A DNA stretch of 5,044 bases from NCBI GenBank assembly GCA_002404295.1, contig DHJK01000015.1, positions 1,656-6,699 on the forward strand, written 5' to 3'. Every line of letters begins with the position of its first letter. Positions within the stretch are counted from its first letter, which is position 1. The translations under genes and the position numbers were made by a program. Below are positions 1-5,044 of the stretch, in pieces. The DNA comes from Legionellales bacterium UBA4722 (lineage in GTDB: Bacteria; Pseudomonadota; Gammaproteobacteria; DSM-16500). The notes under the pieces are model-generated. The model made no database searches and was not told where the DNA came from. It saw nothing but the letters and a program-made list of their open reading frames with translations.

Positions 1-21
1 AAAATTGTATTATATTTGTAT

Positions 22-27
22 TATAAT
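22..27 (+). promoter_or_regulatory. -10 box (TATAAT) for the exported protein gene
   Basis: A perfect TATAAT lies 29 bases ahead of the ATG at 57, predicting a transcription start near 34 and a short leader that carries the ribosome binding site. A -35 box at the usual 17-base spacing would fall at or before the left edge, so only half of the promoter can be judged. The box sits in the second copy of an 11-base tandem repeat (4-14 and 15-25, both containing TTGTATTATA). AT-rich sequence can produce such boxes by chance, so confidence is moderate. Confidence 0.5.
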
Positions 28-43
28 AACCGCCTTAAAAAAT

Positions 44-47
44 GAGG
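44..47 (+). promoter_or_regulatory. Ribosome binding site (GAGG) that selects the start at 57
   Basis: GAGG ends 9 bases before the ATG at 57. The in-frame ATG at 42 overlaps this site and has no purine-rich sequence at the right distance before it. Starting at 57 also puts the signal peptide exactly at the N-terminus (MNKNILLCF...), as expected. Confidence 0.65.
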
Positions 48-56
48 TTTAACTCC

Positions 57-692
57 ATGAATAAGAATATCTTGCTGTGTTTTGCTTTACTAGCTCTATC
101 TAATACTGCTTTTGCATATACCAAAGTCGACCTCCCCATGAGTTTTGGAGCAACTGTAGGTATGCCAACAATTAACTTTATTGTGGATAATCAATTATCT
201 TCCGCAGTTAAAACAGAGTTAAAGATCTCAGATTATTTTAATATCGATTCCTTTGACACTACGCCTCAGGTTTCACCACTTTCGTGTAGCATTGTTACTG
301 ACTCAGGAGTAAAAGACACTACGCTTTGCAAGAATGAAATAAACTCCTTTTATCACCCAGGAAGTATTATAGCTTTCCCCCCTGTCATGCGTGCTCCTAC
401 CGGCTTATATCCTGATGACCATTACGTGTATGTATATAAGGACTTTGTTTTTGAAGGAAGTATTCACATTGAAGACGCTAATAGTCCTCAACCGATTGCT
501 TTAATATTTTTTCAGTTAAACTTTAAACATAGCGTAATTTATGGTGATTATTTACAATGGGATGCTTTGAGTATTAACTCGTATAGTCAGCATGTTAAGA
601 TTGACATGGGCGATGGAACAAAGGGTTTTTGTTACATGAATAAGCTTGAAGATTGCTCTAAAACGGTCACTATTAAATTAACTTCTGTATAA
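57..692 (+). CDS. Small exported protein of unknown function
   Basis: I do not recognise this 211-residue protein. Residues 1-20 form a classic Sec signal peptide: two lysine/asparagine-rich turns (MNKN), a hydrophobic stretch (ILLCFALLAL), then an A-F-A cleavage site before YTKVD. The mature part, about 191 residues, has no further membrane segment and alternates polar and aromatic strand-like stretches (for example HYVYVYKDFVFEGSIHIED around 122-140), suggesting a beta-rich soluble fold. It has four cysteines, at about 77, 91, 192 and 200, which could form two disulfides in the periplasm or outside the cell. The start at 57 is preferred over 42 because of the GAGG site and the signal peptide. 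It is transcribed alone and converges with the sulfatase gene at 830-2467, so no functional link to the sulfatases is implied. It could be a species-limited secreted factor or effector, but nothing in the sequence proves that. Confidence 0.8.
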   Translation: MNKNILLCFALLALSNTAFAYTKVDLPMSFGATVGMPTINFIVDNQLSSAVKTELKISDYFNIDSFDTTPQVSPLSCSIVTDSGVKDTTLCKNEINSFYHPGSIIAFPPVMRAPTGLYPDDHYVYVYKDFVFEGSIHIEDANSPQPIALIFFQLNFKHSVIYGDYLQWDALSINSYSQHVKIDMGDGTKGFCYMNKLEDCSKTVTIKLTSV

Positions 693-714
693 ATAAATCG
701 TTAGTAGGTAATAG

Positions 715-783
715 CTCACTCCTGCTTTACCGTTTGCCCTGAGAAGGCTGCGAAGCAGCCTCCTCAGGGCAAACGGGGGTGAG
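715..783. repeat. Compound palindrome between convergent genes
   Basis: The core is a near-perfect hairpin at 730-776. CCGTTTGCCCTGAG (730-743) pairs with CTCAGGGCAAACGG (763-776); after one A-C mismatch, a 7-bp stem (745-751 with 755-761) closes on a 3-base loop GAA. Outside, CTCACTC (715-721) can pair with GGGTGAG (777-783) allowing a G-U pair, with 722-729 bulged. No T-run follows on either strand, so it is not a textbook intrinsic terminator. The shape fits an interspersed palindromic (REP/BIME-like) element lodged between convergent genes. It may still limit transcription read-through or protect 3' ends of both transcripts. Whether it is repeated in the genome cannot be seen here. Confidence 0.6.
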
Positions 784-789
784 GTCACC

Positions 790-815
790 CTCCCAGGCCT
801 TGTGGGAGAAGTTTT
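790..815 (+). terminator. Weak terminator-like hairpin
   Basis: CTCCCA (790-795) pairs with TGGGAG (803-808) around a 7-base loop, followed by AAGTTTTGTT. On the + strand this resembles a weak intrinsic terminator for the gene ending at 692, about 100 bases upstream. The T-run is short and interrupted and the distance is long, so this is tentative. It is not terminator-like on the - strand. Confidence 0.3.
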
Positions 816-829
816 GTTAATCAGCGATT

Positions 830-2467
830 CTAGCCCTGTCCTGCTTGCGAACGAATCGCCTTCAGTACTTGGGCTTTTACATCCCCAAGATTAAAACTAG
901 CGCCTTTTTGCATGGGTGGGTAGGCCACAAAGCTTTCGCCTAATTTTCCAATTTCTTGTTGGACAAAGACAAATCGCCAGAATTCATGGGCATAGAATCC
1001 CATTGAATAACCTAATCCTTGTGTGCTCACACGCTCAAAGGGATCAAGTCTCAGATTAGTGATGCTTGGCCAATCTAATTTAACTGTGCCGCCAAACCAG
1101 CCATTGGGTTGATTGGTAAATTGATATTTATAATCATCAATACGCACAGCACCTAAGGTCTCTTCAGTGAAATAATATATCTCATGTCTCATCGAAGGGC
1201 TTTTTCCTAAAATAAAATTCGATTGATCATAGCCATCAAGATGAACTTTATATGTAGTATCACCTAACTGTTTACCTGCCAAGAGATCCTTCGTAATTGA
1301 AGTATTACCTGCAAATGCAGCTAATGTGGGGAACCAATCTAGTCCTGACATAATGCCATTTTCAATTTTCCCCGGCGCTACTTTACCAGGCCATTTAATG
1401 ATGGCGGGTACTCGCATACCACCTTCAAGCGCCATCCCTTTTTGACCGTTAAATGGTGTCATACCACCATCGGGCCAGCTTGCAATTTCTGCACCATTAT
1501 CTGTGGTAAAAATAACAATGGTATTATTTTCCAGACCTGAGTCCTTAATTTTTTGTATCACAGTGCCTACAATATCATCCAGCTGTGCCATGCCAGCCTC
1601 TTCTGTATACCAACCATTTTGAGGGGTCATCATTTGTTTGTATTTATCACTTAAGTGTGTGAATACATGCATACGGGTTGGATTTAGCCAAATAAAAAAT
1701 GGTTTGCCATCCGCTTTGGATTTATCCATGAATTTAAAAGTATTACTTAAAATTTCATCGTCTATTGTTTTCATGCGTTCAGGCGACAAAGGACCTGCAT
1801 CTTCAATTTTTTGTTTGCCTATTTTTCCCCAGCGAGGTTGTACTGTTGGATCATCTATTGTTGTTGCTGAGCAATATAACATATTGCGGGGGCCTACTAC
1901 GTCTTTCATCTGAGGTGGATAGGAATGCCAATAGGGGTCTTCCATGGCGTCTAAATGGTAGAGATAACCGTAGAATTGATCGAAACCATGCAAACAAGGG
2001 AGGTATTTATTTAAATCACCTAAGTGGTTTTTGCCAAACTGGCCTGTTTCATATCCCATTGTTTTAAGAACTGTTGCGATGGTGGGCGCCTGTGCGGGCA
2101 TACCTACATCTGCACCTGCCTGACCTACAGTAGTTAGACCGGTTCGAATGGGTAACTCACCTGTAATAAAATTAGCACGACCTGCGGTGCAGCTTGGTTC
2201 GGCGTAATAATCTGTAAAACGTGTACCATCTGCTGCGAGCTTATCTAAATGAGGTGTTTTGCCTCCCATGATGCCCTGATTATAGGCACCGATATTAAAC
2301 CAGCCTACATCGTCTCCCATAATGACTATGATATTAGGTTTAGAAGGGGCGTTTGTATTATTAGGGGTCGCTGTATTAGTAGTAGCAGCTTGGATTGTAA
2401 TAGGTGTAATGGAACAAATGATTAAGCTTGCGCATGCAAACTGTTTAAATAGGTGGGCAATAGTCAT
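830..2467 (-). CDS. Secreted S1-family sulfatase (arylsulfatase type)
   Basis: This 545-residue enzyme should hydrolyse sulfate esters in the periplasm or outside the cell; its substrate is not readable from sequence. Residues 1-27 are a signal peptide (hydrophobic ASLIICSITP, cleavage near I-Q-A), followed by a T/N/A/P-rich linker to about residue 42. The catalytic domain then shows the family elements in order: N-I-I-V-I-M-G-D-D (metal ligands D52, D53), the active-site motif C-T-A-G-R (C93 to R97, followed by A-N-F-I-T-G), G-K-N-H-L-G-D (K146, H148), the H-containing R-M-H-V-F-T-H (about 266-271), T-T-D-N-G (D323, N324) and the conserved lysine in G-Q-K-G (K343). C93 would become formylglycine, which requires a maturase not encoded here. 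The motif has A where most family members have P. Length and C-terminus (L-G-D-V-K, A-I-R-S) look complete. The start at 2467 is chosen because GGAAGGA precedes it and a promoter lies at 2502-2529. The open frame runs on to 2599, but that extension begins upstream of the promoter and enters a repeat arm. Confidence 0.9.
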   Translation of the reverse strand: MTIAHLFKQFACASLIICSITPITIQAATTNTATPNNTNAPSKPNIIVIMGDDVGWFNIGAYNQGIMGGKTPHLDKLAADGTRFTDYYAEPSCTAGRANFITGELPIRTGLTTVGQAGADVGMPAQAPTIATVLKTMGYETGQFGKNHLGDLNKYLPCLHGFDQFYGYLYHLDAMEDPYWHSYPPQMKDVVGPRNMLYCSATTIDDPTVQPRWGKIGKQKIEDAGPLSPERMKTIDDEILSNTFKFMDKSKADGKPFFIWLNPTRMHVFTHLSDKYKQMMTPQNGWYTEEAGMAQLDDIVGTVIQKIKDSGLENNTIVIFTTDNGAEIASWPDGGMTPFNGQKGMALEGGMRVPAIIKWPGKVAPGKIENGIMSGLDWFPTLAAFAGNTSITKDLLAGKQLGDTTYKVHLDGYDQSNFILGKSPSMRHEIYYFTEETLGAVRIDDYKYQFTNQPNGWFGGTVKLDWPSITNLRLDPFERVSTQGLGYSMGFYAHEFWRFVFVQQEIGKLGESFVAYPPMQKGASFNLGDVKAQVLKAIRSQAGQG

Positions 2468-2471
2468 AGGA

Positions 2472-2478
2472 TCCTTCC
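2472..2478 (-). promoter_or_regulatory. Ribosome binding site (GGAAGGA) for the secreted sulfatase
   Basis: Read on the - strand, GGAAGGA is followed by TCCT and the ATG at 2467. It is the only strong Shine-Dalgarno sequence near a start in this frame, and it fixes the N-terminus just ahead of a good signal peptide. Confidence 0.7.
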
Positions 2479-2497
2479 AGTTACATTCCATGTAACT
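2479..2497. promoter_or_regulatory. 19-bp perfect palindrome, candidate operator
   Basis: AGTTACAT-TCC-ATGTAACT has perfect 8-bp arms and a 3-base centre. It covers the predicted transcription start of the secreted sulfatase (about 2495) and abuts its ribosome binding site. A repressor bound here would block initiation; alternatively the arms could form an RNA hairpin next to the Shine-Dalgarno site. A second, shorter palindrome, ACTAATTAGT (2495-2504), touches it and overlaps the -10 box. The regulator is unknown. Confidence 0.5.
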
Positions 2498-2501
2498 AAT
2501 T

Positions 2502-2529
2502 AGTATACATTGGCTCTGTAAAATTTCAA
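2502..2529 (-). promoter_or_regulatory. Sigma-70-type promoter of the secreted sulfatase
   Basis: On the - strand, TTGAAA (2529-2524; 5 of 6 match to TTGACA) is followed after 16 bases by TATACT (2507-2502; 5 of 6 match to TATAAT). The predicted start of transcription is near 2495, giving a leader of roughly 28 bases before the ATG at 2467. Any start codon further upstream in this frame than about 2495 would not be on this transcript. Confidence 0.6.
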
Positions 2530-2586
2530 TCCATATTATTTTTAGTCGAGAAACTATAGCTATTCTCATTGCTTTAGTCGTGTCCT

Positions 2587-2714
2587 CAACTATCGTCATT
2601 GCGAGCGTGAGCGAAGCAACCTAGTCTTTCAACGCTGCTTTTGTGAGTCCCATGCTGCTAATCAGCTTTACAAAGACTAGGTTGCTTCGCTCACGCTCGC
2701 AATGACGACAGTTG
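2587..2714. repeat. MITE-like inverted repeat, 43-nt arms
   Basis: Left arm 2587-2629 and right arm 2672-2714 are reverse complements over 43 bases with a single mismatch (A2592 against C2709), enclosing a 42-base loop. Each arm contains CGTCATTGCGAGCG followed by TGAGCGAAGCAACC and CTAGTCTTT. Weaker complementarity runs on outward for about six bases (2581-2586 with 2715-2720). No transposase and no clear target duplication are visible. Palindromes beginning CGTCATTGCGAG are, from general knowledge, common interspersed repeats in several bacterial genomes, so a non-autonomous mobile or REP-type element is the likely identity. It sits between the two divergent promoters and overlaps neither core promoter. 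If transcribed, it would form a very stable hairpin. Confidence 0.75.
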
Positions 2715-2751
2715 TGGCCACAGCCACAGGCACGAAAAAAAAACAGTGCAA

Positions 2752-2780
2752 TTGACCGAAAGGTGCACTAAAGTTACAAA
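2752..2780 (+). promoter_or_regulatory. Candidate promoter of the anchored sulfatase-permease operon
   Basis: TTGACC (2752-2757) is followed after 17 bases by TACAAA (2775-2780), a 5 of 6 and a 4 of 6 match. Predicted transcription start is near 2787, about 23 bases before the ATG at 2810. A run of nine A at 2735-2743 lies just upstream, where an UP-like element would act. The -35 box lies inside an inverted repeat, AGTGCA (2745-2750) and TGCACT (2764-2769), which could be a regulator site. The -10 box is poor, so this is tentative. Confidence 0.4.
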
Positions 2781-2797
2781 ATATCTTGTCAATAAAT

Positions 2798-2802
2798 AGG
2801 AG
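2798..2802 (+). promoter_or_regulatory. Ribosome binding site (AGGAG) that selects the start at 2810
   Basis: AGGAG lies 7 bases before the ATG at 2810, an ideal arrangement. An in-frame TTG at 2786 would add eight residues but has no such site before it and lies at about the predicted transcription start. Confidence 0.75.
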
Positions 2803-2809
2803 ACGACAA

Positions 2810-4549
2810 ATGCGGTTCAAAAAGTATTTTGTCATTGAATTTATCATTATCGTTCTTATAGGTGTTTTAGCTCTTTTGTTTTATCACTTTAAAAATAAAT
2901 TCAATATCGCTTTCATTAAACCAAAATATAATATCATTTTAATTATCAGCGATCAGCAAGCATTTCATCTTAAAGAAGCAGCCGGTTATCAATTACCAGC
3001 GCATAAAGAATTACAGCGCCATGGCGTTACGTTCACTAATCATTATACGGCTGCTGCGATGTGCTCTCCGTCACGCGCTTCATTGTTAACTGGCACATCG
3101 CCGCAAGTGCATGGTGTGTTTGACCAGATGGAATACCCCTATACCCCTACCCTAGATCCAAAGCTTCCAAATATGGGTTCTGTGTTAAAAGAATTAGGCT
3201 ATAACACAGCCTATTTTGGCAAATTTGAAATGGATAAATCATTATTATCTGCGACCAATACGATTAACACCAGCTCGCTGATCAAATCATATGGTTTTGA
3301 TGTATTTAATCCAGATGGCGACACCGGAGGGAACCCGCAACAAGGTTTTAATGATGACCCTTATTTTATCGGTGAGGCTGTTCGTTGGTTACATCAAAAT
3401 GCACTACCCTCAAATAATACTCGCAAACCTTTCTTTCTAGTGGTGAGCTTGCTCAATCCGCATGATATTATGTATGCGGATGTCAATTTACATAGCTATT
3501 TGCCACCAGTACAAATACCCGCTGTCCCTGTTATTTTCTCACCGCCCAAAACATCACTTTATGCAAGACAATGGCAATTTAACTTACCAGAAACTTTACT
3601 AGAATCACTCAGCGCACAAGGCATGCCTAAGGGATTGCTAGAATATCAAAATGGTTGGTCACAAGTATTAGGATTCATTCCTACTGACCGCAAAGATATG
3701 TGGCACTATTATTACAATTATTATTTAAATGCCATTCAGGATGATGATCGTAATTTACAGTTGTTAACAGACACCTTGAACCAAATGGATTTATGGAAAA
3801 ATACGATTGTTATTTTCACCGCAGATCATGGCGAAATGGGTGGCGCGCATGGTGGTTTACGCGGCAAGGGTCCAATGGCGTATGAAGAAAACGCACATAT
3901 TCCACTGATCATTGATCATCCGAATGCACCACAGGGTGTTAGTTGTCATGCGCTTACTAGTCATCTTGATCTGCTTCCAACGCTGGTTGGCCTAACGGGA
4001 ATGACATCTTCTCTCACCGCAAATTTATCTGGACATGATTTTTCATCATTATTAACGAAGCCTCAACAAGCAGATATGCACGCTATTCGATCAGGTGTGC
4101 TCTTTAATTATCTAGGTATATCTACCACGGATAGTTCATATCTCTATAAAGTGTTGGTCTCGAACTTTGGAAAAAAAATACCTTTTCCATCTTTAACCGA
4201 GGTCAATCTTAACAAGCGTGGATTCTTGGTATTTACATTCGATGGTCGTTATAAATTTGCAAGATTTTACGCGCCTAATGCATTCAACACGCCAAAAACG
4301 TTTGACGAAATAATTCGAAACAATGATATTCAATTATTCGACCTCACCACAGATCCTACTGAGGCACATAACCTTGCGTTAGAGCCTGAAAAAAATAAGG
4401 CTTTAATTATGCAAATGAATGAGCTATTGAATTCTTTGATAGCAAAAGAAGTGGGTGTCAATGATGGTAATTTTTTACCAGCCCCTTTAAAGAATAACAC
4501 CGCACCTTCGAGTCTTACAATAACAACACAGCAGGAAATCAAATCATGA
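2810..4549 (+). CDS. Membrane-anchored sulfatase-superfamily hydrolase
   Basis: This 579-residue protein is a sulfatase-superfamily hydrolase of a different subfamily from its divergent neighbour. Residues 1-5 are basic (MRFKK) and about 11-25 form one hydrophobic helix (IIIVLIGVLALLF), read as an uncleaved signal anchor that leaves the enzyme on the periplasmic face. Family elements follow in order: N-I-I-L-I-I-S-D-Q-Q (D48, Q49), the canonical C-S-P-S-R (C85 to R89, then A-S-L-L-T-G), G-K-F-E-M (K138, E140), N-P-H-D (H218), T-A-D-H-G-E-M (D339, H340), G-A-H-G (H347) and G-K-G (K353). The D-H-G-E-M...G-A-H-G pattern recalls choline-sulfatase and phosphonate-monoester-hydrolase-like members, so the ester cleaved may be sulfate, phosphate or phosphonate. 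E140 replaces the His usual in G-K-W-H-L. C85 would need conversion to formylglycine. Its stop overlaps the start of an APC permease, so import of a reaction product is a reasonable guess. Length and C-terminal D-L-T-T-D-P-T-E-A-H-N-L are normal for the family. Confidence 0.9.
   Translation: MRFKKYFVIEFIIIVLIGVLALLFYHFKNKFNIAFIKPKYNIILIISDQQAFHLKEAAGYQLPAHKELQRHGVTFTNHYTAAAMCSPSRASLLTGTSPQVHGVFDQMEYPYTPTLDPKLPNMGSVLKELGYNTAYFGKFEMDKSLLSATNTINTSSLIKSYGFDVFNPDGDTGGNPQQGFNDDPYFIGEAVRWLHQNALPSNNTRKPFFLVVSLLNPHDIMYADVNLHSYLPPVQIPAVPVIFSPPKTSLYARQWQFNLPETLLESLSAQGMPKGLLEYQNGWSQVLGFIPTDRKDMWHYYYNYYLNAIQDDDRNLQLLTDTLNQMDLWKNTIVIFTADHGEMGGAHGGLRGKGPMAYEENAHIPLIIDHPNAPQGVSCHALTSHLDLLPTLVGLTGMTSSLTANLSGHDFSSLLTKPQQADMHAIRSGVLFNYLGISTTDSSYLYKVLVSNFGKKIPFPSLTEVNLNKRGFLVFTFDGRYKFARFYAPNAFNTPKTFDEIIRNNDIQLFDLTTDPTEAHNLALEPEKNKALIMQMNELLNSLIAKEVGVNDGNFLPAPLKNNTAPSSLTITTQQEIKS
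4533..4537 (+). promoter_or_regulatory. Ribosome binding site inside the sulfatase 3' end, for the permease
   Basis: AGGAA lies 8 bases before the ATG at 4546 and within the last codons of the sulfatase gene. The ATGA overlap at 4546-4549 means a ribosome ending the sulfatase can restart directly on the permease, so their expression should be tightly linked. Confidence 0.65.
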
Positions 4550-5016
4550 TCGATGCAAATAATTTAACACTCAATCGTCGTTTTTCTCCATTTACGTTGC
4601 TCATCGTCAGCATTAATGGCATGGTTGGTTCGGCTTGGTTATTTGCTCCACTTTATGCTGCACAAATAGCTGGATCAGGCGCAATTATTGCATGGCTCAT
4701 TGGTGGCATAGCCACTGCCTTAATTGCTTTAACATTTGCTGAGGTATCCGTGTTAGTGCCTGTTGCAGGTGGATCCGCACGAATCCCACAACTCAGTCAT
4801 GGTATCTTTACAAGCTTTACATTAAGTTGGATTGCCTGGTTATCCGCTTTAACCATGGCACCGATTGAAGTACAGGCGGTATTACAATACGCCTCAACCT
4901 ATTTCACGTCACTCACTCACATTGTTAATGGTGCGCATGTACTCACTCATATGGGTCTTATCTGGGCAACTATTTTAATGTTAACTTTTTGTATTATAAA
5001 TATTCGCGGGTTTTAA
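4546..5016 (+). CDS. APC-family amino-acid permease, N-terminal part, frame interrupted
   Basis: The 156 readable residues are the start of an amino-acid/polyamine/organocation permease of the inner membrane. Family members usually have 12 helices and about 450-500 residues. Helix 1 (about 16-40) carries the broken, substrate-binding N-G-M-V-G-S-A-W segment; helix 2 spans about 44-69 and leads into F-A-E-V-S-V-L-V-P-V-A-G-G-S-A-R, a typical APC loop; helices 3 (about 87-111) and 4 (about 137-153) follow. The gene overlaps the sulfatase stop by ATGA and has its own ribosome binding site, so it is the second gene of that operon. The frame ends in TTT-TAA at 5011-5016, yet the +1 frame continues with family-like residues, so the gene is frameshifted, wrongly sequenced, or read through by frameshifting. 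The transported compound cannot be told from this part; an amino acid or small amine is likely from the family. Confidence 0.85.
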   Translation: MIDANNLTLNRRFSPFTLLIVSINGMVGSAWLFAPLYAAQIAGSGAIIAWLIGGIATALIALTFAEVSVLVPVAGGSARIPQLSHGIFTSFTLSWIAWLSALTMAPIEVQAVLQYASTYFTSLTHIVNGAHVLTHMGLIWATILMLTFCIINIRGF

Positions 5017-5044
5017 AGGATTAGTACGATTTAATTTCATTATT
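5011..5044 (+). pseudogene. Frameshift point and +1-frame continuation of the permease
   Basis: The zero frame reads GGG-TTT-TAA and stops. Skipping one T of the TTTT run (5011-5014) gives TTT-AAA-GGA and the residues F-K-G-L-V-R-F-N-F-I-I to the window edge. APC permeases commonly have such an F/V-K-x-x-x-R-x-N pattern right after the fourth helix, so this is very probably the rest of the same gene displaced by one base. The remaining two thirds lie beyond the window. Confidence 0.65.

Larger units (their letters stand above)
2468..2809. other. Divergent intergenic region between two sulfatase genes
   Basis: These 342 bases hold no convincing gene. From left to right they contain the ribosome binding site, candidate operator and promoter of the leftward sulfatase (2472-2529), AT-rich sequence to about 2580, a 128-bp inverted-repeat element (2587-2714), a short palindrome TGTGGCCACA (2713-2722), a run of nine A (2735-2743), and the candidate promoter and ribosome binding site of the rightward sulfatase (2752-2802). 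Confidence 0.8.

Noticed and set aside
255..324. GACACTACGC occurring twice within the exported protein gene (255-264 and 315-324)
   Set aside because: The surrounding bases and protein context do not repeat; likely chance.
1638..1913. 91-codon open frame on the + strand
   Set aside because: It lies wholly inside the well-supported sulfatase gene on the opposite strand, has no ribosome binding site and no protein-like character.
1765..2067. 100-codon open frame on the + strand
   Set aside because: Antisense to the sulfatase coding region, including conserved motifs; a shadow of that gene.
2468..2599. 44-residue N-terminal extension of the secreted sulfatase
   Set aside because: It would start inside the inverted-repeat arm and upstream of the promoter at 2502-2529, and would bury the signal peptide; the ATG at 2467 has a good ribosome binding site.
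730..2629. Shared GCGAAGCA octamer in the 730-776 palindrome and the 2587-2714 element, as evidence that they are one repeat family
   Set aside because: Only eight bases agree; the remaining stems differ, so they are treated as separate elements.
2652..2705. 17-codon ATG frame reading through the right arm of the inverted repeat
   Set aside because: Very short, no ribosome binding site, and composed mainly of repeat-arm sequence.
2587..2714. CRISPR array or attachment site reading of the repeat
   Set aside because: There are only two arms, in inverted orientation, with no spacers, direct repeats or integrase gene.
4330..4542. 70-codon open frame on the - strand
   Set aside because: Antisense to the C-terminal part of the anchored sulfatase; no supporting signals.

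Overview
The window looks like a piece of an AT-rich bacterial chromosome. The genes are compact, with clear Shine-Dalgarno sites and Sec-type export signals. The style of the genes and of the interspersed palindromes (an arm reading CGTCATTGCGAGCG...AGCGAAGCAA) fits a gammaproteobacterium, possibly a host-associated or Legionellales-like one. That assignment is inference from general character; there is no rRNA or marker gene here to prove it.

Layout from left to right. (1) 57-692 (+): a small exported protein of unknown family with four cysteines in the mature part, behind a perfect TATAAT box. (2) 693-829: a convergent gap holding a long compound palindrome and a weak terminator-like hairpin. 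(3) 830-2467 (-): a secreted S1-family sulfatase with the active-site variant C-T-A-G-R. It has its own well-formed promoter and a 19-bp perfect palindrome at the predicted transcription start. (4) 2468-2809: a 342-bp divergent promoter region. In its middle lies a 128-bp MITE-like inverted repeat (43-nt arms, one mismatch, 42-nt loop) that separates the two promoters. (5) 2810-4549 (+): a second, clearly different sulfatase-superfamily hydrolase, with a single N-terminal membrane anchor and the canonical C-S-P-S-R motif. (6) 4546 to the right edge (+): the N-terminal third of an APC-family amino-acid permease. Its start codon overlaps the stop of the sulfatase (ATGA), so the two are translationally coupled.

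How the genes may work together: the two sulfatases are exported or anchored on the outer face of the inner membrane and could release a product from a sulfated (or phosphonate/phosphate-ester) compound. The coupled APC permease could import an amino-acid-like or amine product of the second enzyme. Both sulfatases have the cysteine form of the motif, so they would need a formylglycine-generating enzyme encoded elsewhere. The substrates are unknown.

The point most worth checking is the permease reading frame. It stops at 5014-5016 directly after a TTT codon, in TTT-TAA-A. Family-like sequence (FKGLVRFNFII) continues in the +1 frame up to the window edge. This is a one-base insertion mutation, a sequencing error, or a +1 'shifty stop' frameshift site.
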